Below, in pieces: positions 38,127-48,171 of a stretch of DNA of 64,000 bases. The position numbers were made by a program, and so were the translations under genes. Where the stretch lies: NCBI GenBank assembly GCA_028274465.1, contig CM051458.1:102812855-102876854 (forward strand), given 5' to 3'. Positions within the stretch are counted from its first letter, which is position 1. Each line of letters opens with the position of its first letter. The notes beneath the pieces were generated by a model. It saw only the letters and a program-made list of their open reading frames with translations, was not told the origin of the DNA and did not search any database. Source of the stretch: Plantago ovata. Its lineage: Eukaryota > Streptophyta > Magnoliopsida > Lamiales > Plantaginaceae.

Positions 38127-38789
38127 ATTAAATGTTAGATGTTCAAGTGTTGTTGAATTTTAGTTACTTTTTGCTTTAATTCAAGTGAATGGTGTAATTA
38201 AGACGGTAATCTTTTGTTTTGTATTCTGAAACCTGAACTCTCAAGTGTTTGAAGTTTTATATTACATGTTTTCAATCCAAACTCTGTGTGCTTTAGTTCA
38301 GAATATCCAAGTCAGTTGCTTATACAAAATTACAAACCGATATCCAATTAATTATCCAATGTACCTCATGGTGAGTGAGTTTGCATTGCGCAAAAAGTTA
38401 AAAAATTGTTATAGGAATTGTTCGAAGTCCAACTAGAGAAGAAAAATGTATTTGCTTCTTATTTATCAAATGAACATCCATGCCTAAGGTATTTATTTTG
38501 AAATGAAACAATAAAAAAGAGCAACTATATCTCTTGGTTAATTGAAATTAACTTAACCGCATCACCACAAAAGAAAAAAGAATAGAAAGATCTAAAGGAA
38601 TCGGCTATCGCAACTATCATCAACTTTGTGCAATGGATGCGCAATTTCGTATTTAACTGTCAGATTATGCGTCATATCTGCCCTCCATACAAATTGTTGC
38701 ACCATCGCTCGACTCTTCATTATTGTAGCCTTTAGAATCTATATGTGAGCAATTCTGAGGTATTCTCACCTCCTTTGCAGATCGAAGAA

Positions 38790-38883
38790 GGGTACTGGGT
38801 TGACACTGAGCTTGTTGCCGTCGGGACCAGAGTTGTGAGAGTCGAAAAAGGAGGAGAATAAGGTTGCATGTGAGGAAATTAAG
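38790..38883 (+). pseudogene. MYB fragment (unit 4)
   Basis: About 95 bp matching the same starting point as unit 3 (GGTACTGGGTTGACACTGAG) up to GAGGAAATTAAG. There it joins directly to a different tandem repeat. Too short to encode anything. Confidence 0.85.
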
Positions 38884-38884
38884 A

Positions 38885-39660
38885 GATTTCATATCATAAA
38901 TAAATGGGTTATGTGTTGTCGGCATCTTCCTGATCCATATTATACGGAACAAATTGTTGGATTGCAAGGCATACACGCACACACAACTATGTAATGAAGG
39001 GTAGGTGATTAAATTCGAGATTCTGCAAGTTTTAGGATAGGCGATTCCGGATAGGAATATTAATTATTTCAAGAAGGGTCGACAAAGATATGATAATTAG
39101 TTAAATGGATACTAGTACAGTAAGAAATAAATGGATGTGTTGTCGACATCTTATTGATCCATCTTTTACGGAATGCTATATTGGATTCACTGGCATAAAA
39201 GCACACACCAACTATATAAGAGTAGGATAGATGATTAATTCATGATTTAACGAGTTCTAGGATAGGTAGGCGATTTCAAATACGAATAATTATTTTAGGA
39301 AGGGCCGATAAAGATATGATAATGAGTTAAATGTGAATTAGGATATTAGAAAGAAATAAATAGGCTATGTGTTGTCAACATCTTTTTTATCCATCTTTTA
39401 GTGAACAAATATGTCGGATTCCATGGCATAAAGTAGCTTTGTAAGAGTAGGATAGGTGATTAAATTCGGAACTTTGTGAATTTTAGGATAGGCGGTTTCG
39501 AATAGGAATAATTATTTCAAAGAGCGCCGACATAAACATGATAATGAGTTAAATGAGAGTTATGATACCAAAAAAAAAAGAGTTATGTGCTGTCAACATC
39601 TTATTGATTCATATTTTAATGAATGAGATGTTGGATCCTATGGCATAAAAGAACGCACCT
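38885..39660 (+). repeat. ~225-bp tandem repeat, about 3.4 copies
   Basis: Units carry AAATGGGTTATGTGTTGTCG, CATCTTATTGATCCATCTTT, GGCATAAAAGCACACAC, TAGGATAGGCGATTTCGAAT and GATATGATAATGAGTTAAAT. Copies start near 38900, 39123, 39355 and 39580. The array begins exactly where MYB unit 4 ends. No coding potential. Confidence 0.85.
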
Positions 39661-40744
39661 TTTTTTATTTTTAATTTGAGATATAGTATTACAATTATAA
39701 TGTTTGGACAAATCTTTCATCATGAATCGGATTTGGAGAATCGAATTCGTGACCTATTAAGAGTAAGGTTTTGGACACACAACTATGTAAGAGTAAGGTT
39801 TTTCAAAGTTTATTGCAATTTGCAATCCGCTTTTTACACACTTATTATTTATTTTTTCCCGTTAGCACTCCAAATCTCAATCAGGAAACAATGTAAATTC
39901 CATCTATCTTCCAAATATGAATACGGGGAACTTAGGAAAGTGGCCAAAAAGGGGACGTGCGGTTGATAAGTTGAGGCTGAACATGTCAATATGCAATATT
40001 TGAAAGGCAGATAGATAGATCATTGAATCTCTTGACCTGGCTCACAGGCAAAAGATTAGACTTCACAAGGCAATTTTCCGGACTCTTCTAAACTAGAACC
40101 CCCCCCCCTCCCTTAAGCCATACGAAAATTACGCACGTGACGTGAGTCATCACTCATCAACCTCTGAGTATAAGTTAAATCTACATTAAGATCTAATAAT
40201 GATGTGGCCGGGTTTAGCACTAAAGCTTTATTCTAGTTCAGGCCACCCCAATGACAATTGAAGAAACCAATAATCATAAATCATTAACCATTATTTCAAA
40301 GTTGTACACATGAATTTATTAGTGCATACTGCACGTGTCGTCAAGAAATTAGATACGTCGATAACGTAAAGTGTAAAAATAAGGAACTTTTTATTCAAAG
40401 CACATGATGCAAGAGTTTGTAAGTTTGCAAATATGTTTTTATTTTAGGAAAAATTATAAAATGGTGTCTACTTTTAAAATTGACATAATTAATTTTGATA
40501 CCCCCACTAAACAGCTACTTTGCATCCTAACCCAACTATCGCGGAAAATTACAAAAAAACCCAAGTCACCGTCCGATGTTGACTCCGACGTTCTCTCTCT
40601 CCTCATTTCTTCACATCCAAACAGCCCTTAACCATATTCCTTTGTTCCATTTTCTTTCCTTTTCTTTTCTTTTCTTTTTTACTTTTAAATTTTCCTTACT
40701 TCATTTTTATTAAAAAAACACATTTAAAAAAAATAAAAAATAAG
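39661..40744. other. Intergenic, no gene supported
   Basis: AT-rich with a C8 run at 40101-40108. From 40448 the sequence (GGAAAAATTATAAAATGG...) looks like the start of the transposon-like unit that contains the palindrome array. Confidence 0.4.
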
Positions 40745-41262
40745 TTCCGATCGGAACTGTCTGCTCCGATTGGAGCTTTTTCAGTTCCGATCGGAACTGG
40801 TGGAGCGTTTCCAGTTCCGATCGAAACTGGAAAAGAGCTCCAGTCGGAGCTTTCTAGTTCCAATCGGAACTGGAAAACAGCTCCAGTCGGAGCTTTCCAG
40901 TTCCGATCGGAACTGGAACAGCTCCGATTGGAGCTGTACAGAGCTCCAATCGGAGCTCTAGTTCCGATCGGAACTGTCTGCTCCGATTGGAGCTTTTCCA
41001 GTTTCGATCGGAATTGGAAACGCTCCAATTAGAGCGTTTCCAGTTCCAATCGGAACTGGAAAAAAGCTCCAATCGGAGCTGTTCCAGTTCCGATCCGGAG
41101 CTCTAGTTCGATCGGAACTGTCCGCTCCGATTGGAGCTTTTCCAGTTCCGATCGGATCTAGGGCTCTAGTTCCGATCGGAACTTGTCCGCTCCGATTATT
41201 GCTTTTCCAGTTCCGATCGGATCTGGAAAAAAGCTCCAATCGGAGCTGTTCCAGTTCCGATC
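40745..41262. repeat. Array of short palindromic modules (AGTTCCGATCGGAACT / AGCTCCAATCGGAGCT)
   Basis: About 520 bp made almost wholly of two alternating self-complementary modules joined by TGGAAAA, TTTTCC or TGTC linkers. The first is AGTTCCGATCGGAACT and variants (about a dozen), the second AGCTCCAATCGGAGCT or AGCTCCGATTGGAGCT (about a dozen). Because modules are palindromic, both strands read alike and several frames stay open with repetitive nonsense peptides. It is GC-richer than its surroundings and sits in a larger unit (about 40448-41714) ending GTAATTTGCCC. No known family recognised. Confidence 0.93.
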
Positions 41263-42532
41263 GTCTTCTTCGTTTTTTTTTTTCAATTAGTATTTATTTA
41301 TTTTTTAAATAAAGAAAAAAAATGGGAAAAGAAAGAAAAAGGACTCATGTTGAAATTCATTTTTTAAGGGGTTTGTTTTAAAATAATTTTGTGTAGACTA
41401 TTTTGAAGTAAAGTTAAAGTATGTGGGCTAATTTCTAAATAGTTTGTGTTAATATTGTAAAAAATAAAACATTTGGGGTAAATTTGTAATAAATGAAACT
41501 TAATTTTTTAATGTTGTTTGGCCTTATTCAAAATCAGAAATTCCGACAGGGGTGAAATAGTCATTTCAGGGCTTAGAGGGCAGAAAGTCAAATTCGTGGG
41601 TTCATCTGTAATTAGTTTGATTTAGTAAGGGTGGTTTATGTAATAAATAGTATAGGTGACTAATCTGTAATAGCGGAAAATAGCAAGGGTACCAGAAGTA
41701 ATTTGCCCTTTAAAATTTTATGTCAAATGAGTAGGTTTTATTACATATACCACCTCTATTTAGACGATCACTTTTCATATAAGTCCAAACTATTTCATCT
41801 ATTATGTCTGGACCATTTTAGAATTAAATGTAATTGTTTTAATTACATATGGACTCATTTTGGACCTAGATATAATTAATTTTGGACTTAGATATGATGG
41901 TTGATAAAGTTTGGAGCTAAATATAATTAATGACATCTAACAGGGTACTAGATGTAAAGGCCTACAAATGTTTGGTTTTGTTTTATTTAGTAATATTTTA
42001 CCAAAACATATACCTGAATTTTCTCTTTACTACCATATTAAATGTATCAAATCATATCTCTTTTGAGAATTCAACATGCATCGATCACCTTTCTTCCTTT
42101 TAGTCTTGCTTAATTAGGTTTCTTTTTCTTCGATTCAGATGCCTTCATAACAATAACACATAAGATGAACATCAATATTTGACAAGCAACAAACATAATG
42201 ACTTACATGATCGATATATACAATCTTCCAATGAACACGATAAAACACTTACAAACTCCAAACAAAAAGGATGTATTTAAAAAAATAATAATAATAATTA
42301 AATTCCAATGATCCATCACAAACCAAGCACCATACTTCATTAAAACCTAATAATGAATGGATAGAAAACAAGCACCAAATGAAACAAGTATCAGAGTACA
42401 AGAGTACAGGCAACAAGCATCCGAGTGAAACCAAATCGATCTTGTTAAATAATGAAATAGGTATGTTTAGTTTTAAGTTAAAGATATACGTGGTGAGGTT
42501 GGTAAAGTTCGAAGAAGTAAATACTTATTCGA
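41263..42532. other. Intergenic; distal half of the palindrome-bearing unit
   Basis: 41263-41714 is AT-rich sequence with GGGGTAAATTTGTAATAAAT-type phrases, probably the right half of the element holding the palindrome array. 41715-42532 has no gene or element I can support. Confidence 0.35.
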
Positions 42533-42800
42533 GTAAGGCTCTGTTCCAGTCTTAAACTGAATGACTTTGAAACAAAGTGAACTGAACTTATTTATAGTAT
42601 AAAAACAATTAAGATATTATTCTCTTTATATGTAAACTTATTCATTTCATTTCAGTTCAATTCAGTTAGTTATGTTCATATTCATTCAAATTAGTTCTGT
42701 ATAGTTTTGTTTAAACTAGTTTAGTTGTATTTTATATTACAACTTTATTCAGTTCAGTTCAATTCAACTTCATTCAATTTTGATCAGCTTTGCTCAAACG
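42533..42800. repeat. TTCAG-rich degenerate repeat element
   Basis: Starts AGGCTCTGTT and is rich in TTCAGTTCAATTCAGTT-type pentamers. A second copy of the same type lies at 52199-52415. Probably a MITE family with an internal pentamer microsatellite; termini not firmly set. Confidence 0.55.
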
Positions 42801-42909
42801 TAAAGATTAGATTCTAGTTAAATTTAAATAAAAATTAAATGAATTTGTATCGAACGTAACTAAAATTAATGAAATTTGAGAAGAAAATAACATACCCTAA
42901 CGAGTTGCG

Positions 42910-43718
42910 GAAAAATCCTCCAAAATGTACCATAAGTTTCCTACCCCGCCCATTTTATACCGTAAGTTTGTTACTCCCACATTTTGTCCTGTAAGTTCAA
43001 AAAAATTTAATTTTTGTACATCGGGCCAAATTTAGCCCGATGAACTAATATTAGGGTAAATTTGAATCTAATTCTCCAATCCACCATGAACTCACGAATT
43101 AGTGATAGTTTTTCACTATTTCACCGGGATTATTAATATATCTAAATAAGAAAAAAAAAACTTTTCAAAACAATCAAGGTAATTATGGAGCATACCCGGT
43201 CCCTTTGTATGACATGTCGATGCAAACAAACAAATAAAAGGGATCCAATTTTTTATTTTAATGTATGTCATGACAACATAATGGATTGGTTGCTATTCTC
43301 CTTATTTTTAATTATTTCCGAAAATCAATTGGGGTATGTTAAATTCTTATTGAGAGTTATATGTAATATAAATGTTTAATTTTATTTTTAATTTTATTTA
43401 TTTATTTATTGCAATGATGTGTCATCATACTTATGGGTATGCTCAACAATTACCTTGTTTGCGTTAAAAGAAATAATTTTATTTATTTATAATTAGGAAA
43501 ATTAGTAAAGAAGAATTATCACGAATTCGCGAGTTCATAGAGAATTGGAGGTGATTCAGAATCAAATTTGCCCTAACATTAGTTCGTCGGGCTCGATTTG
43601 ACACGAAGTACAAAAATAAGATTTTTTGTAAATTTACAGGACAAATTGTGAGAGTGACAAACTTAAGGTACAAAATGGGCGAAGTATAAAACATATGGTA
43701 CATTTTGGAGTATTTTTC
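42910..43718. mobile_element. Long-TIR (Mutator-like) MITE, ~810 bp
   Basis: The first ~230 bp are inverted at the other end: GGAAAAATCCTCCAAAATGTACC at the left, GGTACATTTTGGAGTATTTTTC at the right, continuing through AGCCCGATGAACTAATATTA and its complement. Flanks are GAGTTGCG (42902-42909) and GAGTTGCA (43719-43726), an 8-bp duplication with one mismatch. Long TIRs plus an 8-10 bp TSD fit MULE-derived non-autonomous elements. No transposase. Confidence 0.82.
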
Positions 43719-43726
43719 GAGTTGCA

Positions 43727-44209
43727 GAGTAGAAAGAATACAGTGGGGTTGCGCATCTCTTTGTTTTCCTTTATGATAAATATTTTATTCGCAAACAAAT
43801 GAATGAGTTAAAATATTTGTACAAGAATGCACATTTTATAGTAGTAGCTATTATCCTTTCCACTTGCTCTCCGTACTCCATACCACCGGTCCCAATGGTT
43901 CGTATTATTAAACCATATCCCCCCTTCAATTTTAAAAATTACTTATGTTTATTTTAATGGTTTCTTAAAAGATTTATATAATAGATGTAGTATTTGATTT
44001 GTGATAGCATCCTCAATAAATAATATGATATATAAAAAATTTATGAAGAAGAATAAATATAAGTTTTAGAAAACTACTAAACAGATATATGAAGAAAAAA
44101 AAAAGTGAAGTGACGGAATACAAGAAAGAGTCCCAAAACACTAATCACATTTCAACATTATACTATGATAAATTGATAGAAATAGAGTAAATATTGAAAA
44201 GAATAATAA
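43727..44209. other. Intergenic, no feature seen
   Basis: AT-rich; no coding, RNA or clear repeat signal. Confidence 0.4.
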
Positions 44210-44493
44210 CATCAGTCCAACAAATACTGTTGAAAGAAGCTATCAAAAGAATCGATAGAAGATGTTAGAATGCGGTTTGTATATAGAGTTTGCAACCAAG
44301 TAAAAAAGCAAACAAGCTAACAACTTTTGGAAAAAAAATGAAAATTTGTTCGGTGCTTCTGTTTTTTTGGGACTCTTGCTTACATTGGACTAAGACCGTA
44401 ATAGATCAAGATGATAAAAGTTTTATTCGAATTGTTACGGAGAATATTTGTAATTTTTAAGATATTCATGTAATGAAGTTTATTTAAAAAAAA
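44210..44493 (+). mobile_element. 5'-truncated LINE fragment (RNase H C-terminus and 3' UTR)
   Basis: Aligns by eye with the 3' third of the LINE at 55217-56240: CAACAAATACTGTTGAAAGA, GGTTTGTATATAGAGTTTGC, ATAGATCAAGATGATAAAAG, ATTCATGTAATGAAGTTTAT, then an A tract at 44486-44493. Multiple lesions, no intact frame. Target-site duplication not found. Confidence 0.8.
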
Positions 44494-44610
44494 TTAGTGT
44501 AAAATTCGTCATTTTTCTGAGAAATATTAAAATTCACATGTGCCATAATAACAGACACACTTGGAATTAATTAGAGAATAAAATATGAAATCAAATCCAA
44601 ATCGGATGAA

Positions 44611-45081
44611 TCAAACAGGGGAACATTGATCAACAACCTGTACAAGAGCTCGACAAATCGGACAAGTAGAGTGAACGGTGAGCCACTGATCCACGCAACT
44701 CGAATGAAAACAATGGCGACACTGCGGCAACACTTTGACCTCATCTTTCTCCCCAAACACTCCTAAGCATATACAACACTCTGCTTCTCTGTCCCTGTAC
44801 TGATCACCTGACACCTTGCTGTACGCTAACACGGGCAGCTGCCGGATCGAAGCATGATCGAGACCCCTGCATCGAGGCAGAGCACCGCGTTGGGGAGTCG
44901 GGAAGAAGCTGCAGATCCAGCGGCTGTAGAGGAAGATGAGGGTGACGAGGAAGATTACGGAGAAGAGAATGAAGAGTGAGTAGAGTGTGTGACCGTGGAT
45001 TTGGAAGTTGGTGTCGTCGAATTCCGAGGAATCGTTCCATCTGAACGGGTGGTGTTGGTGTTGATGATCACTGGAGGACAT
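44611..45081 (-). CDS. ATL-family RING-H2 finger E3 ubiquitin ligase
   Basis: Membrane-anchored E3 ligase of the plant ATL family; substrate unknown. One exon, 156 residues, intronless as is normal for ATLs. One transmembrane helix spans residues about 33-53, followed by a basic WICSFF stretch. The GLD motif follows at 73-75 (RGLDHASIRQLPVLAYS). The RING-H2 domain runs from C102 to C143, with ligands C102, C105, C121, H123, H126, C129, C140 and C143 all present, plus the conserved DQWL tryptophan at 133. Proline before C105 is absent but this is not diagnostic. The start is the only ATG before the TM segment. The short C-terminus places it among the small ATLs. Upstream neighbour is TE-rich DNA; no operon-like context. 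Confidence 0.94.
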   Translation of the reverse strand: MSSSDHQHQHHPFRWNDSSEFDDTNFQIHGHTLYSLFILFSVIFLVTLIFLYSRWICSFFPTPQRGALPRCRGLDHASIRQLPVLAYSKVSGDQYRDREAECCICLGVFGEKDEVKVLPQCRHCFHSSCVDQWLTVHSTCPICRALVQVVDQCSPV

Positions 45082-46485
45082 GGTTGGTAATTTGGTTATT
45101 GGATGATCGGATATATGATGAGTGTGAGTGTGTGTGGTTGGTGTTTGTTTGTTTCAGTTATGATGTTCAGAGATCAGACAAACTGTCTCTCACACATTCA
45201 TAAGACTTCATTTCTAACTTGGTACTAATTGAAGTGTGGTTGGAGTATATACATTCTGACTTGATCATATGGATTAAAATCTCACCCCAAACGGAGCGAA
45301 AAGTTATAAATATATTTGATAAATTTATCATTTTATTTTTGAAATATTTTTTTTTAAATAAAAAATCAAAATGTCTCTTCATTTAAAATAGAGTTACTTA
45401 TAATAAATATGAAATATATCTTAAAATCTAGATTTTAATCCATCCTTCGAAGTTACAAATATATATCATACTCTCATATATAGTAATAGTAATAGTAGTG
45501 ATGTTATTATAGGGCTCGGCTCGCTCGATAAGGTATTCGAATTGAACTCGGTCTAAATTATAGCTCATTCTAATAACGAGTCTGACTCAACTCATGCATA
45601 CTTGTTATGGCTCAGTGAATCAAGATATAATATCCATAATTGAAATTTTAGCATTAAATTTGAATGTTTATGTTTGTGCTTTGTTAGTGTTTGGCAACTT
45701 CATAATAATTTGAAATATATATTGATCGTTAATGAGTAATGTTGAGAACTTAATCTTTATCATTATTTTATATTGTGGCTTTTATATTTCACATGTTTTT
45801 TATTTTTATCCTTTTATAAGGGATGTGCTCGATTATTAATAATATAGTTTGAGCTTATTTTTTAGCTCGTGTCGTAAATGAGCCGAGCCAAGTTTGACTC
45901 GAGTGTTAACGAACTCGAGCCGAACCAAGCAATACTCGACTCGTCTCGTCTCTCGTCTCTGTTAAATATCATTACTCTCATAGTCTCTTTATTTATTTGA
46001 TTTGATTTAACTGAAGATAGAAACAAACTCTCTTCCCTTCTATTTATAACCGAGATCAGGTTTCTTTTTCCTTCTTTACGAAAAAAAGAACAAATTGAAC
46101 AAAATTATTAATCAGGAAAGACGAGAGAAAATAAATATACTTTGTGTGATTGAACTCTTTGTTTTTTCTGTGCGACCTCCAAAGTCATAAATATCACTTG
46201 AAAATTGAAATTCATATCACTTGAAATTCTGAAGTCGGGTATTTAGAATTAACTTACAAGGGTCTTGAATATGCTCAACGCCAACGGAACTGCAACGAAA
46301 TAAAAATAAAAATTCTCAAAGCACTATGGGCTTTGCATATCGGCAGGACGACATGTATACAAGTCCAACCTCCGATTTATGTAAAGCCCACTATCGGCTA
46401 CCCCTGCATCTGAACAAGCCCATTAGTATTTGGTGTCCAAGTGTATATTTACTTCGTGTAAATCTTATTAATCTAATACTACTAG
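45082..46485. other. Intergenic upstream of the RING-H2 gene
   Basis: The first few hundred bases hold the RING-H2 promoter on the minus strand. 45510-45960 is enriched in GAGCTCG/GACTCGAG-type words (GGCTCGGCTCGCTCG, CGAACTCGAGCCGAACC, CGACTCGTCTCGTCTCTCG), suggesting another diverged element, with no clear termini. No gene. Confidence 0.4.
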
Positions 46486-46495
46486 GAATTGGAAA

Positions 46496-46988
46496 GGGTA
46501 AAATTCATTTTTGGTACTCCAGAGTGAGACACGTCCAATTTATATACTCTAGAGTCGCTAGGTCCAATTTATGTACTTTATTGTAACATACTGTCCAATT
46601 TTGATACTTTCTCAATTTAATCTTGAAAAATTGAACAATAAGAGCGCATGACAAACACACAACGGCCCAACTCGAAAATGGCGAAAAAATCAAAATCGAA
46701 AATTATGAAAAAGATAGAAAAATGGATGTGTAATGTATACTTTTTGGTATTTTAAAGTATGAAAATGCGCTTATAATGCGTGTATATTTTTTCAATTTCT
46801 TTGAAATTTTTAACATGTCTAGTGATTAGTTGTCATGCGTTCATATTGTTTACTTTTTTACGATTAAATTGAGAAAATACCAAAATTGGACAATATGTTA
46901 CAATAAAGTACCTAAATTGGACATAACCACCGTAAAGTACATAAATTGGACGTGTCTCACTCTGGAGTACCAAAAATGGATTTTAGCC
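46496..46988. mobile_element. Mutator-type MITE, 493 bp, perfect 10-bp TSD
   Basis: Termini GGGTAAAATTCATTTTTGG and, inverted, GGCTAAAATCCATTTTTGG. The inverted repeats extend about 125 bp (GGTACTCCAGAGTGAGACAC and TCCAATTTATGTACTTTA on both arms). GAATTGGAAA flanks both ends perfectly (46486-46495 and 46989-46998). TIR length and TSD size fit MULE MITEs. No coding capacity. Confidence 0.92.
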
Positions 46989-47110
46989 GAATTGGAAACG
47001 AATGAAAACTCAAGTATAAATAAACGTAGAAGAAGTAAACGAAGTATTTCTTTTTCCAATTGAGTTGTGCCCCTACGCTTAATTAACAACTTCCGATAAT
47101 TAACCAAGAT

Positions 47111-47956
47111 ATGAAGATGTTTGGCCTACAACTACGAGTTCATCCAAATATTAAAAATACAACCAGATCATCGATTAAGGCACTTGGTTTCAATGTTGAT
47201 GACAACGATGACAGCATCGAGAGGTAAATTCTGCGCCAGGCGCACAAGAAAGCGTGTAACAAAGATACCGAAGAGCAGCACAAGAAGGCTCTTGAGGAAG
47301 ATCCTTCCGCTTTTGATTACGACGGTGTGTATGACAAGATGAAAGAGAAGCGAATTCGTCCTGTTCAAATAGATCGCAGGCCTAGATATATTGCAGCGCT
47401 TAAGGAGAAGGTGAAGCAACGAGAAAGAGAACAGGAGATAATCTCCGAGAGGAAACTTGCGAAAGAGAGAAGCAAGGAAGAACATATGTACACGGATAAA
47501 GAGAAGTTTGTTACGAGTGCTTACAAGCGGAAACTGGCTGAGCAAGAAAAGTGGAAGGAGGATGAACAGATGCGCGAACTGAGGGAGGAGAAGGAAGATG
47601 TCACCAAGAAGGCGGATATTAGTGATTTCTATTTCAACTTGGCGAAAAATGTGGCTTTTGGTGCTGATAATCAGCGGAAGTTACCTGAAAAGCAACACGA
47701 ATTACTTCAACCAGAAGGTGAAGCTGATACAAGTAGACCAGAATCATCCACTTTGGTGAAGGAGTGTCGTCAGGTAGATCAGATTGCGCATAGTCCTTCG
47801 CAGGTAACGTTTCACCCTGTTTCTCATGAGATCACCGTGGACGATCAGGCTGGAGCTTGTGACGAGCCAAGACATAATCATCGTGTGTAAAGTGAGGATG
47901 CGGTGGCTGCAGCAAAGGCGCGATATCTTGCCAGGAAGAAGGCAAAGGTGCAGTGA
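47111..47956 (+). pseudogene. Processed pseudogene of NSRP1/CCDC55-like splicing protein (DUF2040)
   Basis: One uninterrupted block encodes the plant NSRP1-like nuclear speckle protein: MKMFGLQLRV start, EEDPSAFDYDGVYDKMKEK, KQREREQEIISERKLAKER, a long charged coiled coil, VTKKADISDFYFNLAKNVAFG, and a final AAAKARYLARKKAKV before TGA at 47954-47956. Frame is kept throughout, but two TAA codons cut it (47225-47227 and 47888-47890). No introns are present, and an A-rich tail (A11 then CAAAATACAAAAAAC) lies at 48145-48170, so it looks like a retroposed mRNA copy. An internal frame of 187 residues from the ATG at 47327 stays open and could still be translated if transcribed. No target-site duplication found. 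Confidence 0.85.
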
Positions 47957-48171
47957 GTATGAGAAACAGGACTAGTTAAAATGTAGAAACATGCATCTAC
48001 AGTATCCAATTTGCTAGCTGGTTGCTTCATTCGTTAATATATATACTTGGTATTTTTTTTAAGATAACCAGCAATTGCATTATGCTAATAATTTATCACT
48101 TGTAAAGATTCTGCATTTCAGCTAAACAGGAACATTCAATTTTGAAAAAAAAAAACAAAATACAAAAAACA

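Larger units (their letters stand above)
29418..38883 (+). repeat. Tandem segmental duplication of an R2R3-MYB locus (2 long + 2 partial units)
   Basis: Unit 1 (about 29418-32960) and unit 2 (about 33390-37740) share, in the same order: a GCGAAGAAAC...CATTCATCATTCGG-type leader, a MITE-like GTGTGTTTGACA segment, a ~60-bp minisatellite, an AT-rich spacer, the MYB promoter (AGTTTTCGGTTCATGCCAAC), the MYB coding region and a 3' flank (GAACATCCAT, TTGCGCAAAAAGTTAAAA). Unit 3 (about 37695-38680) has only the MYB C-terminal part plus the same 3' flank. Unit 4 (about 38610-38883) has only about 95 bp of MYB sequence. Only unit 1 is intact. Confidence 0.9.

Noticed and set aside
40696-41239. Several overlapping 60-110 codon frames on both strands (FQFRSELE-like repeats)
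   Set aside because: They arise from the palindromic array; strand symmetry and lack of stops are by-products of the repeat words.
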